64,000 nt of DNA from the NCBI GenBank assembly GCA_046545575.1, contig JBKGZM010000004.1, positions 3,482 through 67,481 of the forward strand, in the 5' to 3' direction. Below are positions 42,276 through 51,768 of this stretch, one piece after another (position 1 is the first letter of the stretch; every line of letters starts with the position of its first letter). The translations under genes were made by a program, and so were the position numbers. Origin of the DNA: JAGXOF01 sp046545575. GTDB taxonomy: Bacteria; Chloroflexota; Dehalococcoidia; SZUA-161; SpSt-899. Under the pieces are notes generated by a model. That model did not search any database. It saw only the letters and a program-made list of their open reading frames with translations, and was not told where the DNA came from.

Positions 42276-42788
42276 ATGGTGAGTCTACAGCATGGTATGT
42301 CTAAGCTGCTAGTTACCAGAAGAGGTATTCTTATCGCCGATGTCATCTGCTTTCTCGGCTTTTTAGCCTTTTCTATCCCATCAGAGTCCGGCATCTGGCG
42401 CTACCCGCAAATCGCTTTCTTCTTTATCTGGGTCCTGATACTCATCGTCCATATCGCCTGGTTTAACCGTAAGTCAGTGTTGACATACTTCAGCAGCCAG
42501 CCCAAAGTATCAAAAAGAGGGCTACGACAGATGGTCATCTACGCCTTAGCTGCGTGTTTCACAAGCATAGTAGCCATCACAATCATGGTAATGGCATCCA
42601 GTTCTACTTTCACTGAGCCCATAGTAGTATGGCTTCCTCTAGCTATTGCAGCAGTGATTCTTGCCCATGTCTGGTTGAACAGAAAGCCCTTCTTCTATTA
42701 CATCGGGGGAAAGACTGCGCTAGCTACCTGGCTTTGTGGATGCTGTTTGCTTTCCCTCGGCATAGTCGTGAGGGTCTGCCCGACCTAA
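42276..42788 (+). CDS. Hypothetical four-helix membrane protein
   Basis: About 170 residues with four strong hydrophobic segments (starting near ILIADVICFLGFLAF, IAFFFIWVLILIVHI, IYALAACFTSIVAI and VVWLPLAIAAVILAHV) and short loops. No family recognised. Positive residues (KLLVTRRG) before the first segment suggest a cytoplasmic N-terminus. The start is uncertain: earlier in-frame ATG/TTG codons overlap a probable promoter. Downstream, 42789-42939 is non-coding. Confidence 0.6.
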   Translation: MVSLQHGMSKLLVTRRGILIADVICFLGFLAFSIPSESGIWRYPQIAFFFIWVLILIVHIAWFNRKSVLTYFSSQPKVSKRGLRQMVIYALAACFTSIVAITIMVMASSSTFTEPIVVWLPLAIAAVILAHVWLNRKPFFYYIGGKTALATWLCGCCLLSLGIVVRVCPT

Positions 42789-42939
42789 CCTGCCCCCCCC
42801 CAAATTTCTCGTGAGCCGTGCACTCAGCCTGGTTAAGCGGCATTCGGCAGAATGGTCAGGTATAAAGCAATTTCCATTTAGTATCAATTTATTATAAAGT
42901 GGAATTGGAAAGTTTTTTCTGGAAAGGATCAAGATATAG

Positions 42940-44169
42940 ATGTACGGAACTGAGTCAACCTACAAACTAGACACCACAAAATTTAAGAAGCCCTTCTTCG
43001 AGATGGGGCCAATCAGGCCACCAAGTGAAGGGGAAGACAACTCTTTGCTGGTCAGGATCGTCAGGAACTGCCCCTGGAACAAGTGCGTTTTCTGTCCCAC
43101 GTATAAAAACGAGAAATTTGGCTACAGGCCTCTGGAAGAGGTGAAGGAAGATATTGACGTCGCAAAAGCCCTATACGATGAAATAGAAACAGCTTCCTGG
43201 AAACTTGGTTTAGAGGGAGAAATCACGAATGAATTGCTAATGGCAATAGTTACTGGGAACCCGGATATTTACAGAAGCGGCGATGAACTGCCCCTGCATA
43301 ACCTCGCTAATGTGGCGAACTGGATCGTCTCAGGTGCCAGGACAGTATTCCTGCAAGACGGCGATGCTCCGATTATGAGAACCCCGGAACTGGTGGAGGT
43401 CATCGAATACCTCAAACAGAACTTCCCGACTATAGAAAGGGTCACTTCCTATGGCCGGGCCAAGACCTGCTCTAAGAAGAGTCTCTCGGAACTACAGAGC
43501 TTACACCATGCTGGCCTTTCAAGGCTCCATGTGGGGCTGGAGTCAGGCAATGATGAGGTTCTAAGCTTCATGCGGAAAGGGGTTACCCGAGAGGAGCAAA
43601 TCGCCGGTGGCAAAAAGGTGGTTGAATCCGGTATCTCTTTGTCAGAGTATGTTATGCCTGGATTGGGTGGCAAGGAATGGTCGAGAGCACACGCCATAGA
43701 TTCAGCCACAGCCCTGTCTGAGATAGACCCCGATTTCATCAGGGTTAGAAGCCTCATCGTGAGAAGAGGATCGCCACTTACCAGCAAGGTCGAAAACGGC
43801 GAATTCGAGCTGCCCACCGAGGACGAGGTCGTGGAGGAGATTCGCCTTTTTGTCGAGAACCTGAACTGCCATTCCTATATAATATCCGACCAGATGTCAA
43901 ATCTTCTGTTTGAGGTTGAGGGGCAATTGCCACAAGACAAGGAAAAGATTCTGGAAAGGATCTCCAGATACCAGCAAAAGCCCTTGATGGAAAAACTGGA
44001 ATTCAGATTAAAACGCCGCATGCAGTCCTACCTCGCAGTCTACGGTGATATGGATCAGGATCTACAACAGAGAATCAATGAGGCTATGAATGCCATTCAA
44101 TCGGAATCCCCTGATGCGGAGGAAAAAACAAACCAGGCGATCGCTGCTCTGAAGCTGGGGTTTGTTTAG
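42940..44169 (+). CDS. Radical SAM protein
   Basis: A 409-residue radical SAM enzyme. The cluster motif is CPWNKCVFC, a Cx4Cx2C spacing seen in one group of uncharacterised radical SAM proteins rather than the classic Cx3Cx2C. The barrel continues with VFLQDGDAPIMRTPELVEV and the downstream strands RLHVGLESGNDEVL and LSEYVMPGLGG. The C-terminal part is helical, without extra Cys clusters. Substrate unknown; no neighbours hint at a pathway. Confidence 0.85.
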   Translation: MYGTESTYKLDTTKFKKPFFEMGPIRPPSEGEDNSLLVRIVRNCPWNKCVFCPTYKNEKFGYRPLEEVKEDIDVAKALYDEIETASWKLGLEGEITNELLMAIVTGNPDIYRSGDELPLHNLANVANWIVSGARTVFLQDGDAPIMRTPELVEVIEYLKQNFPTIERVTSYGRAKTCSKKSLSELQSLHHAGLSRLHVGLESGNDEVLSFMRKGVTREEQIAGGKKVVESGISLSEYVMPGLGGKEWSRAHAIDSATALSEIDPDFIRVRSLIVRRGSPLTSKVENGEFELPTEDEVVEEIRLFVENLNCHSYIISDQMSNLLFEVEGQLPQDKEKILERISRYQQKPLMEKLEFRLKRRMQSYLAVYGDMDQDLQQRINEAMNAIQSESPDAEEKTNQAIAALKLGFV

Positions 44170-44290
44170 GGATAGTAAATCACCTGTGGATACACAAAGA
44201 ATAGTACGAATTTGCTAAGGACTACAGCCCCTCGGGTCTTGCAAAAGTCTCTGGCAAAGCACTTAATAAAACTGTGTACTCCAATTTAGC

Positions 44291-44893
44291 ATGCTTCTCG
44301 ATACTGCAGAAAGTTCACGCATGAAGCAAATGAGGATATTAGTAGTTAGCCACGATGAACAAGCCTCCCGGTTCTTAAAACACGAACTGGAGAAGGCAGA
44401 TCATGTGGTTGATTGTACTTTTCCCTCGTTTGACCTCCCAGACAGGTTAGTGAATGCCGGGAAAGAAGGCAAAGATTATAGCTTGCTTTTCATCGACCTT
44501 GATATGTTGGAGATAAACGCACTCGAACTCTTTGGAGAAATCAGGGGGGCAAGACCTGACTTAGGCGTTGTAGCTGTGATCTCAACGAGCAATGAGCATA
44601 AGGCAACAGAAGCAATCCATCTCGGAATAACTGACTGCTTGCACAAACCTATCTCCCAACATGAGATCCACATCGCTGTTTCACGAGCGGAACAAAAGAG
44701 GATCCATGAAGATAAAAAGACTCTTGAGATTGGCATGGCGTTCAAGCAAGAATATGCCAAGTATGATCGAGGAACGTGTAGGCAAGATCAGGCAGTCGGA
44801 GGTCAGGTATCGCGCTACCTTCGAGAACACCGGAACCGCTATGGCGATACTCAAGCCCGATATGACTCTTTCATTGGTAAACAGGGAATTTGA
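44291..44893 (+). CDS. Receiver-domain protein, likely 5' part of a split sensor kinase
   Basis: Residues 13-135 form a CheY-like receiver: ILVVSHDEQASRFL, phospho-acceptor Asp in FIDLDMLEINALEL, the Thr/Ser position in VVAVISTSNEH and the Lys in LHKPIS. After about residue 157 the sequence (RGTCRQDQAVGGQ...) loses protein-like character, exactly where the overlapping kinase frame begins to look real. A one-base shift near 44760 would join this domain to the PAS-kinase. ATGs at 44321 or 44330 are possible starts. Confidence 0.75.
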   Translation: MLLDTAESSRMKQMRILVVSHDEQASRFLKHELEKADHVVDCTFPSFDLPDRLVNAGKEGKDYSLLFIDLDMLEINALELFGEIRGARPDLGVVAVISTSNEHKATEAIHLGITDCLHKPISQHEIHIAVSRAEQKRIHEDKKTLEIGMAFKQEYAKYDRGTCRQDQAVGGQVSRYLREHRNRYGDTQARYDSFIGKQGI

Positions 44894-45794
44894 AGCCCTC
44901 TGCGGATATCCTAAAGAGGAAATCGAGGGAAAGAAAAAGTGCACTGAATTTATAGAGCCTGAAGTACTGGATCAGTTCAATCCCGCCACAAGGCAGGAAG
45001 TCGAAAGCCTGACAATACCTGAGTGCCAGATGGTAGACCGCCGTGGGGAGATAAAACATATCCACTTGAGCGTTGAGATGATCCCGGACACCAGTGAGAG
45101 CATTGTCTCGATACTGGACATCACAGATCGCAAACAGGCCGAGGAACAGATTCGAAAAGACCTCCAAGAAAAAGAGGCACTCCTGAAGGAAATTCACCAC
45201 CGGGTAAAGAACAACATGCAGGTCCTTGCAAGCCTACTCAAGCACCAACGGAGACGAGTAAAAGAGGAATCATACAAGCAAATGCTGAGAGAAAACGAGC
45301 AGCGCATATACTCAATGTCTCTGGCACACGAGAAAGTTTACAGATCAGACAACATGGCCGCTGTCGACTTTGGCCGATTTGTAAAAAGCGTGGCAAGGAG
45401 CTTGTTCAGCTCTTACATGACGGATATTCAAACGGTGAAGCTGGTAACAGATGCCGAAGACGTTAAGCTCCCCGTCGACCAGGCTGTCCCATGTGGCCTA
45501 ATAGTAAACGAGCTGGTATCAAATTCCCTGAAATACGCGTTCCCTGAGGGGAGACAGGGAGAAGTCAAGGTCAGCCTCCACGAAATCGGCGGCAACGAAG
45601 TCGATCTTGTGATAAGCGACAATGGGGCAGGGCTGCCGGAAGAAATAGACTTCAGGAAGACAGACTCGCTGGGTTTGCACCTGGTAACAATCCTGGCAGA
45701 GGGCCAACTCGATGGCGAGGTAGAGCTAGACAGAAGCCGGGGAACGGAGTTCAGGATCAAGTTCAAGATAGCTGGAACAAACAGCCGGTTTTAG
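44706..45794 (+). CDS. PAS-domain histidine kinase, HisKA_2 type
   Basis: A PAS domain (SEVRYRATFENTGTAMAIL onward) is followed by the HWE/HisKA_2 phosphorylation box EIHHRVKNNMQVLASLL and an HATPase domain with NELVSNSLKYAFPEG and DNGAGLPEEI. ATG 44706 has AGAGGA at good spacing and overlaps the receiver gene in another frame by 188 bp. The family more often has receiver-PAS-kinase in one chain, so either the gene is frameshifted or the two frames are separate overlapping genes. No membrane segment is present. Confidence 0.8.
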   Translation: MKIKRLLRLAWRSSKNMPSMIEERVGKIRQSEVRYRATFENTGTAMAILKPDMTLSLVNREFEALCGYPKEEIEGKKKCTEFIEPEVLDQFNPATRQEVESLTIPECQMVDRRGEIKHIHLSVEMIPDTSESIVSILDITDRKQAEEQIRKDLQEKEALLKEIHHRVKNNMQVLASLLKHQRRRVKEESYKQMLRENEQRIYSMSLAHEKVYRSDNMAAVDFGRFVKSVARSLFSSYMTDIQTVKLVTDAEDVKLPVDQAVPCGLIVNELVSNSLKYAFPEGRQGEVKVSLHEIGGNEVDLVISDNGAGLPEEIDFRKTDSLGLHLVTILAEGQLDGEVELDRSRGTEFRIKFKIAGTNSRF

Positions 45795-45883
45795 AAAGTA
45801 TACACTCGCTAGAATTGACTCAGTAATGATCTTCAATTATACTTGTTCTACTCCTATGAAACTGCGGCAGAAAGGAGATAACC

Positions 45884-46732
45884 ATGTATGATTGGTTTAT
45901 GGATACAGGTATCCGAATTGTGGCTATCATAGTGGTTGCCCTCATCCTGTACCTTGTCCTCAAACTTCTAATACCCAAACTTATGAGGCGGCATATATCC
46001 AAAAGGATGGCAGACGAATCAGAGACAGCAATCAACCAAAGGATCGATACACTATCCTCAATCATGGACACGATTGTGGGAATAGTCATCCTGATCCTCG
46101 CCTTGCTTACCATACTTCCTGAGTTCGGGGTAAACATCGCGACACTTCTAGCTGGGGTTGGTGTCATCGGCCTGGCTCTCGCCTTTGCCGCCCAGGGACT
46201 GGTAAAGGACTTCATTGGCGGCTTCTTCGTACTATTCGAAGATCAGTACAGGATAGGTGATGTAGTTGGCATCGCAGGAATCGTTGGAGTCATTGAAGAG
46301 ATTACTTTGCGACGCAGCATCATGAGGGATATCGATGCGAAGGTACACTCAATACCAAACGGGCATGTAGATATTTCAACAAACTACACCAGGAACTACT
46401 CACGGGTAAACCTCGACATATCCGTAGGTTATGGAGAGGATCTAGGGAAAGTTATCGAGACCATCGATCGAGTCTGCCAGGAAATGGCCGAGGACCCAAA
46501 GTGGAAAGACGACTTTGTATCCACTCCTGCAGTGCTGAGAGTAAATAATCTAGGGGACTCCGGCGTCGAGATCAAGATCCTCGGAGACACCAAACCGGCA
46601 TCCCAATGGGCCATAATGGGGGAACTGCGTTTACGAATTAAAAATACCTTTGACAGCGAAGGTATCGAGATTCCCTGGCCGCACACCAAAGTATATTTCG
46701 GCAACAGCCCGAATACTTCGAATCAGAACTAA
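45884..46732 (+). CDS. MscS-family mechanosensitive channel
   Basis: A small-conductance mechanosensitive channel of 282 residues. The N-terminus has a hydrophobic helix (IVAIIVVALILYLVLKLLI), a second at about 60-78, and the pore-lining helix GVGVIGLALAFAAQGLVKDFIGG, the MscS signature. The cytoplasmic beta domain (DQYRIGDVVGIAGIVG) and alpha-beta domain follow. AAAGGAGAT precedes the ATG. It converges on the formate dehydrogenase operon across a strong hairpin. Confidence 0.92.
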   Translation: MYDWFMDTGIRIVAIIVVALILYLVLKLLIPKLMRRHISKRMADESETAINQRIDTLSSIMDTIVGIVILILALLTILPEFGVNIATLLAGVGVIGLALAFAAQGLVKDFIGGFFVLFEDQYRIGDVVGIAGIVGVIEEITLRRSIMRDIDAKVHSIPNGHVDISTNYTRNYSRVNLDISVGYGEDLGKVIETIDRVCQEMAEDPKWKDDFVSTPAVLRVNNLGDSGVEIKILGDTKPASQWAIMGELRLRIKNTFDSEGIEIPWPHTKVYFGNSPNTSNQN

Positions 46733-46770
46733 TCATCAAAACGGCACTCTAAAGGTAGTTCGGTGTAAAA

Positions 46771-46810
46771 GCGGCTGGGAGCCCTGCTATCGCGAAGGGC
46801 TCCCAGCCGC
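46771..46810. terminator. Bidirectional hairpin between mscS and the formate dehydrogenase gene
   Basis: A perfect 15-bp stem (46771-46785 with 46796-46810) and a 10-nt loop between two converging genes. It lacks a long T-run on either side but is strong enough to stop or shield both transcripts. Confidence 0.75.
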
Positions 46811-46825
46811 TTGAGGGCCTCAACT

Positions 46826-49789
46826 CTACCACTTCTCCTGCTGCAACCTGGCAATAAGCCATTTCTTGAGACGTTCATCAAGCTTACCTGCCCATGACTC
46901 TATCTTGCGAATGTCCCCGCTCATAATGGCTGCCTTCTCCTCATCACTCAAGTTGTACTCATCCAATACTTCCGCGGGGTTCTCAGCCAGCCGGGCGACA
47001 AGCGTATTGTCCCTGGCTGCCTTATCCAGCACCGTCAGTACCGCCTTCACCGCAGAGACCTTGAACTCAGGAATCTTCGCCGTTGGGTCCAGTGCAGGAT
47101 TGGTGAGCACATTCGCCGGTGATTCCTTCCAGTGGAAGGCCATAAAGGCTACTCCCGGAGCCATCTTGTCGGTGACATTTACGGGAACCTCGACGCTCCC
47201 TCGCGCAGAGGCGAGTGTTACCAAGTCGCCGCTGACGAGACCCAGCTTCAGTGCATCACTGGGGTGAATATCTACCGCACCGTTCGGATTCAGCTTGCCC
47301 AGAACTTCAGACCGCCTGCTCATGCTCCCTGTATGCCAGTGTTCCAGCACTCTCCCCGTGGTGAGAATCAGTGGATATTCCTCGGAAACTGCTTCCGCCG
47401 GCGGCCTGTACTCCACGCCGTGGAACTTGCCCAGTCCACGGGTGAAACTGTCCTCATGGAGTATCTTCGTGCCCGGATGGTCCCTATCAGGACATGGCCA
47501 CTGCAGCCCGTGTCCCTCAAGACGATCATGATGTATTCCTCCATAGATCGGTGTAACCGAGGCAATTTCGTCCATGATTTGGGCAGAGTTATTGTAGTTA
47601 AATGAATATCCTAATCTCTCCGCTACTGAAGAGATAATCTGCCAGTCAGGTTTGGCCTCACCAGGTGGTTCGATGGCCTTGTTAAGCTTCTGTACGCGCC
47701 TCTCGGTACTGGTAAAAGTACCGTCCTTTTCCGCGAAAGCGGCTGCGGGGAGGATGACATCGGCAACCACTGCCGTCTCAGTGGGAAAGATATCCTGCAC
47801 AACCAAAAAATCAAGTTGCTGTATGACCTTCCGTGCATGGCTCAAGAAAGGCTCGCTCATCAGCGGATTCTCACCCGCTACGTATAGTGCTCTTATCTTC
47901 CCCTGGGAAGCGGCCTCCATCATTTCGGTCACCGGGAGGCCGGGTTTATCGTCCAAACTGCAACCCCATGCCGACTCGAACTTGAGCCGGACATCGGGAT
48001 TATCTACCTTTTGATATCCCGTAAATACGTTGGGCAGGGCTCCCACATCACATGCTCCCTGAACATTGTTCTGACCTCTCAACGGACTGAAGCCCGTTCC
48101 TTCCTTGCCCATATTGCCGGTCAACATCAGAAGGTTCGCCACGCTCTTCACATTATCCGTGCCAGTAGTATGCTGGGTTATGCCCATGCCATAAAGGATC
48201 GCTGCCCTGCCGGCATTGGCGAAAAGGCGAGCCGCCTCGATTATCTTATCTTTAGGAACACCGGTTATCTCCTCACCCACTTCAGGCGTGTAGTGTTTGA
48301 CCGTTTCCGCAAGTTCCTCATATCCCTCAGTACGCTCATCAATGAACTCCTGGTCTTGCAGGTTCTCCTCGATGATGACATGCATCATCGAGTTGAGGAG
48401 AGCCACATCAGTCCCGGGCCTGTGCTGCATGTGAACCGACGCTAACGAGGAGAGATCGATGCCACGCGGGTCGCCTACGATAAGATTTGTGCGTCCTGAC
48501 TTCACACCCTGGCGTATAATCCTGCCGATAATTGGGTGGCATTCAGTGGTATTGGAGCCAATTACAAACAGCAAATCAGCCGAGGCGATATCGGAGAGAG
48601 AGTTACTCATGGCTCCGCGTCCGAAGGCCGCCGAGGCCCCGGTCACTGTGGAGGAATGGCACAGGCGTGCACAGTGATCGACATTATTGGTACCCAGAAC
48701 AGCGCGGGCAAACTTCTGCACCACATAGTTTTCCTCATTGGTAAACTTGGCAGAACTCAAAACCCCAATGCTGTCCGCCCCATATTCCTCTTTGATACCG
48801 GAAAGTTTCCTCGCCACCAGGTCCAGTGCCTCCTCCCAGCTTGCCTCGCGGAAGACCTCCCGGAAATTGCCGTTCACCTCGATGTCTTTGCCTTTGCCTT
48901 CATTCCTAATTAAAGGTTTGGTCAACCTGTCGGGGTGATTGACGAAGTCAAAACCGAACCTCCCTTTCACACACAATCCGCCTTTGTTAACCGGACTCTC
49001 GTCATCCCCTCTGACACTTACTATCTCGTTGCCGCGGGTGCCAAGATAGATGGAACAACCAACGCCACAATACGGACAGACCGTCCTAACCTCACTGGCA
49101 GCCTGCTTTTTATACTTGGGGACAAGAGCCCCCGTGGGGCATCTGGCAACACACTCACCACAGGATTCACAAATCGATTCCAGAATAGATTTATCGCCGA
49201 AGGTACTCACTCTGGCATTATCACCCCGGAATGCGAGGTCAATGGCCCCAACTCCTGCGATTTCATGGCAGGCGCGCACGCACTTCGCGCACAGGATGCA
49301 CTTGTTGGGATCACGAGTGAACGCAGGATGGCTATCATCAATGGGCTGGACCTCCGTTCTCTTTCGAAGCCTGTTGAAATGCTCCTCATCCATACCCAGG
49401 TATCTCGCTATTTTCAGCAGTTCACAATCCTGGTTCTTCGGACATGTCAGACAGTTGCCATTATGGTTGGCCATGATAAGTTCCATGGTAGATCGTCGCG
49501 ATTGATTGACCTTGTCGGTATCGGTATGGACCACCATGCCCTCTTTGGCCTCCGTGGTGCACGACGTGGGAAGCCCCTTCATCCCCTCGACTTCGACCAC
49601 GCACAACCGGCAAGCCCCATAAGGTTTGAGGTCAGGGTCGTAACAGAGGGTAGGGATATAGATATCGTTTGCCAGGGAAGCCTCAAGGACAGTAGACCCC
49701 CTGGGCGTCTCAACGCTCTTCCCATCTATAGTGAGGTTTATGATTTCCGTCTTCTTTTGTTCAGCAACTGGAGAGACTCCTGTTGTCAT
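46826..49789 (-). CDS. Formate dehydrogenase catalytic subunit with NuoG-like N-terminus and LigA-like tail
   Basis: A 987-residue molybdopterin oxidoreductase. The N-terminus has a 2Fe-2S domain (YGACRLCVVEVEG), a His/Cys cluster (NGNCLTCPKNQDC) and two 4Fe-4S sites (CILCAKCVRACH, CESCGECVARCP), as in NuoG or HylA. The catalytic part binds a 4Fe-4S cluster (Cys238, 241, 245, 273) and bis-MGD. The active-site residue is Cys377 (ARLCHSST), where many homologues have selenocysteine. The last 61 residues form an extra helical domain resembling the LigA fold, nearly repeated in the small protein at 52316. With the NuoF- and NuoE-like subunits it should be a cytosolic NAD(P)-linked, possibly electron-bifurcating, formate dehydrogenase. 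Confidence 0.9.
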   Translation of the reverse strand: MTTGVSPVAEQKKTEIINLTIDGKSVETPRGSTVLEASLANDIYIPTLCYDPDLKPYGACRLCVVEVEGMKGLPTSCTTEAKEGMVVHTDTDKVNQSRRSTMELIMANHNGNCLTCPKNQDCELLKIARYLGMDEEHFNRLRKRTEVQPIDDSHPAFTRDPNKCILCAKCVRACHEIAGVGAIDLAFRGDNARVSTFGDKSILESICESCGECVARCPTGALVPKYKKQAASEVRTVCPYCGVGCSIYLGTRGNEIVSVRGDDESPVNKGGLCVKGRFGFDFVNHPDRLTKPLIRNEGKGKDIEVNGNFREVFREASWEEALDLVARKLSGIKEEYGADSIGVLSSAKFTNEENYVVQKFARAVLGTNNVDHCARLCHSSTVTGASAAFGRGAMSNSLSDIASADLLFVIGSNTTECHPIIGRIIRQGVKSGRTNLIVGDPRGIDLSSLASVHMQHRPGTDVALLNSMMHVIIEENLQDQEFIDERTEGYEELAETVKHYTPEVGEEITGVPKDKIIEAARLFANAGRAAILYGMGITQHTTGTDNVKSVANLLMLTGNMGKEGTGFSPLRGQNNVQGACDVGALPNVFTGYQKVDNPDVRLKFESAWGCSLDDKPGLPVTEMMEAASQGKIRALYVAGENPLMSEPFLSHARKVIQQLDFLVVQDIFPTETAVVADVILPAAAFAEKDGTFTSTERRVQKLNKAIEPPGEAKPDWQIISSVAERLGYSFNYNNSAQIMDEIASVTPIYGGIHHDRLEGHGLQWPCPDRDHPGTKILHEDSFTRGLGKFHGVEYRPPAEAVSEEYPLILTTGRVLEHWHTGSMSRRSEVLGKLNPNGAVDIHPSDALKLGLVSGDLVTLASARGSVEVPVNVTDKMAPGVAFMAFHWKESPANVLTNPALDPTAKIPEFKVSAVKAVLTVLDKAARDNTLVARLAENPAEVLDEYNLSDEEKAAIMSGDIRKIESWAGKLDERLKKWLIARLQQEKW

Positions 49790-49844
49790 TGTCGTCCTCC
49801 TATGTCATGTGTTCTTATCCCCTTGCCGGGGAAATGACTCGGCG

Positions 49845-51755
49845 TTAAGCCTTTGCCCCCACGGGAACCGGTTCAGAGGGAACCTCCAGTGATTCCCCGG
49901 AGACCTTGACCACCGCGCCGAATTTGGAAGGGCAAACATCGAGGCACGTCCCGCATTTAATGCATTTGCTCTGATCGATTACGTGCACCATCCTTTTGTC
50001 GCCCTGGATCGCGTTGACAGGACAATTCCTGGCACATATCATGCACCCCGCACATTTGTCAGGGAGAATGTAGAAGGAAACCAGGTCCTTACAATGGAGT
50101 GCAACACAGCGCTTTTCAAATATGTGCTGTTCATACTCCTCACGGAAGTACTGTATGCTGGTGAGCACAGGGTTCGGTGCGGTCTGCCCCAATCCACAGA
50201 GGGCTCCATTCTTCACCGACTGAGCCAGCTCCTCCAGGAGCTCAATATCACCAGATTGGCCTTCGCCGCTGGTGATATCCTCAAGGATATCCAGCATCTG
50301 TTTGGTCCCCCAGCGGCACGGTATACACTTGCCACACGACTCGGCTTGAGTAAACGAGAGGAAGAACTTGGCCGTATCCACCATGCAAGTGTCCTCATCC
50401 ATTACTACCATGCCTCCTGAGCCCATAATCGAGCCCGCCTGAGCCAGGGAGTCATAATCGACTGGCAAATCCAGAAGCCGTGCAGGTATGAAACCACCCG
50501 AGGGACCGCCCGTCTGGATTGCTTTCAGTTCCTTGCCACCAGGAATGCCGCCACCGATCTCGTAGACTATTTCTCTCAGTGTGATCCCCATCGGGACCTC
50601 GATAAGCCCGGTCCGGTTCACCTTACCTGCAAGCGAGAAATTCTTCGTCCCCTTGCTCTTCTCCGTGCCATAACCAGCATACCAGTCAGCGCCTTTCTGA
50701 AGAATGATGGGCACATTACTCAACGTCTCCACGTTGTTGATATTTGTTGGCTTCCCCCAGAGTCCTGACTGGGCGGGGAAGGGTGGGCGGGGACGCGGCA
50801 TACCACGCTCACCCTCGATCGAGGCCATGAGCGCCGTCTCCTCTCCGCATACGAAGGCACCAGCCCCCTCTTTTATCTTAATGTGAACCTTAACTCCGGT
50901 GCCCATTATATTGTCGCCGAGCAGGCCGTAGTTCTCCATTTGTTGTATAGCATTAATCAACCTTTGAATTGCCAATGGGTACTCAGCGCGGCTATAGATA
51001 TAGGCATTTTCAGCGCCAATGGCATACGCCCCTATGATGAGTCCCTCAAGTACAGAGAACGGATCGCCCTCAAGCAGTGAACGGTCCATAAATGCTCCGG
51101 GGTCGCCCTCGTCCGCATTGCATATTATATATTTGGTATCGCCAGGGGCATCATGACAGAATTGCCATTTCACCCCGGTAGGGAACCCCGCCCCACCACG
51201 ACCCCGCAAACCCGAGTTCTTGATCTCGTCGACCACCTCTTGAGGACTCATTCCCAGTGCTCTCTCCAGGCCCTGGAAACCGCTGTTGGCGATATAGTGA
51301 TCGATGTTCTCAGGGTCGATATTCCCGCAATTGCGCAGGGATATTCGTACCTGCGAGCGCAGAACAGGGAGATCAAAGAGTCGAGGAATACCGTCTATCA
51401 TACCTTCTCCCCGCGTACCAAGGGCAAGGTCCGGGCGAGGGTCGTCGCCGACCAGGTAGTCCCTCACGATCTCGGTCGCAAGCTCGGGGGTAAGATTGTT
51501 GTAGAATACGCTCGGTTTGCCCGGCTTTATCACCTCGATCAGCGGTTCAGCATAGCAAAGGCCGATACAGCCAACCTGTACAAGCTCAGCATGAACGTTC
51601 TGTTCCTGAACTTCTTTACTAAGAGTGTTGAAAACATCCTCGGCCCCTGCAGCTCTGCCACAAGTCCCCATCCCTACGAGAATACGGGCGGTTGAGCTGT
51701 TCTGCGTTGCCTCCCACTTTGAAATTGCTCGTTCCTTAATATCATGGAAATCCAT
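49845..51755 (-). CDS. NuoF/HydB-like flavoprotein subunit of the formate dehydrogenase complex
   Basis: A 636-residue subunit: N-terminal thioredoxin-like 2Fe-2S domain (MGTCGRAAGA, VGCIGLCYAEPL), then the FMN/NADH-binding core (RGRGGAGFPTG, NADEGDPGAFMDR), the SLBB domain, a 4Fe-4S site (ESCGKCIPCRWG) and two C-terminal 4Fe-4S motifs (CAGCMICARNCP and CIKCGTCLDVCP). This architecture is that of HydB and HndC in bifurcating hydrogenases and FDHs. It passes electrons between NAD(H) and the catalytic subunit. AGGAGG precedes the ATG; the gap to the FDH gene is 55 bp. Confidence 0.93.
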   Translation of the reverse strand: MDFHDIKERAISKWEATQNSSTARILVGMGTCGRAAGAEDVFNTLSKEVQEQNVHAELVQVGCIGLCYAEPLIEVIKPGKPSVFYNNLTPELATEIVRDYLVGDDPRPDLALGTRGEGMIDGIPRLFDLPVLRSQVRISLRNCGNIDPENIDHYIANSGFQGLERALGMSPQEVVDEIKNSGLRGRGGAGFPTGVKWQFCHDAPGDTKYIICNADEGDPGAFMDRSLLEGDPFSVLEGLIIGAYAIGAENAYIYSRAEYPLAIQRLINAIQQMENYGLLGDNIMGTGVKVHIKIKEGAGAFVCGEETALMASIEGERGMPRPRPPFPAQSGLWGKPTNINNVETLSNVPIILQKGADWYAGYGTEKSKGTKNFSLAGKVNRTGLIEVPMGITLREIVYEIGGGIPGGKELKAIQTGGPSGGFIPARLLDLPVDYDSLAQAGSIMGSGGMVVMDEDTCMVDTAKFFLSFTQAESCGKCIPCRWGTKQMLDILEDITSGEGQSGDIELLEELAQSVKNGALCGLGQTAPNPVLTSIQYFREEYEQHIFEKRCVALHCKDLVSFYILPDKCAGCMICARNCPVNAIQGDKRMVHVIDQSKCIKCGTCLDVCPSKFGAVVKVSGESLEVPSEPVPVGAKA

Positions 51756-51768
51756 AGTACCTCCTCAT

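Noticed and set aside
48653..48665. Selenocysteine in the formate dehydrogenase active site
   Set aside because: The active-site codon reads as Cys in an uninterrupted frame; no in-frame TGA is present.
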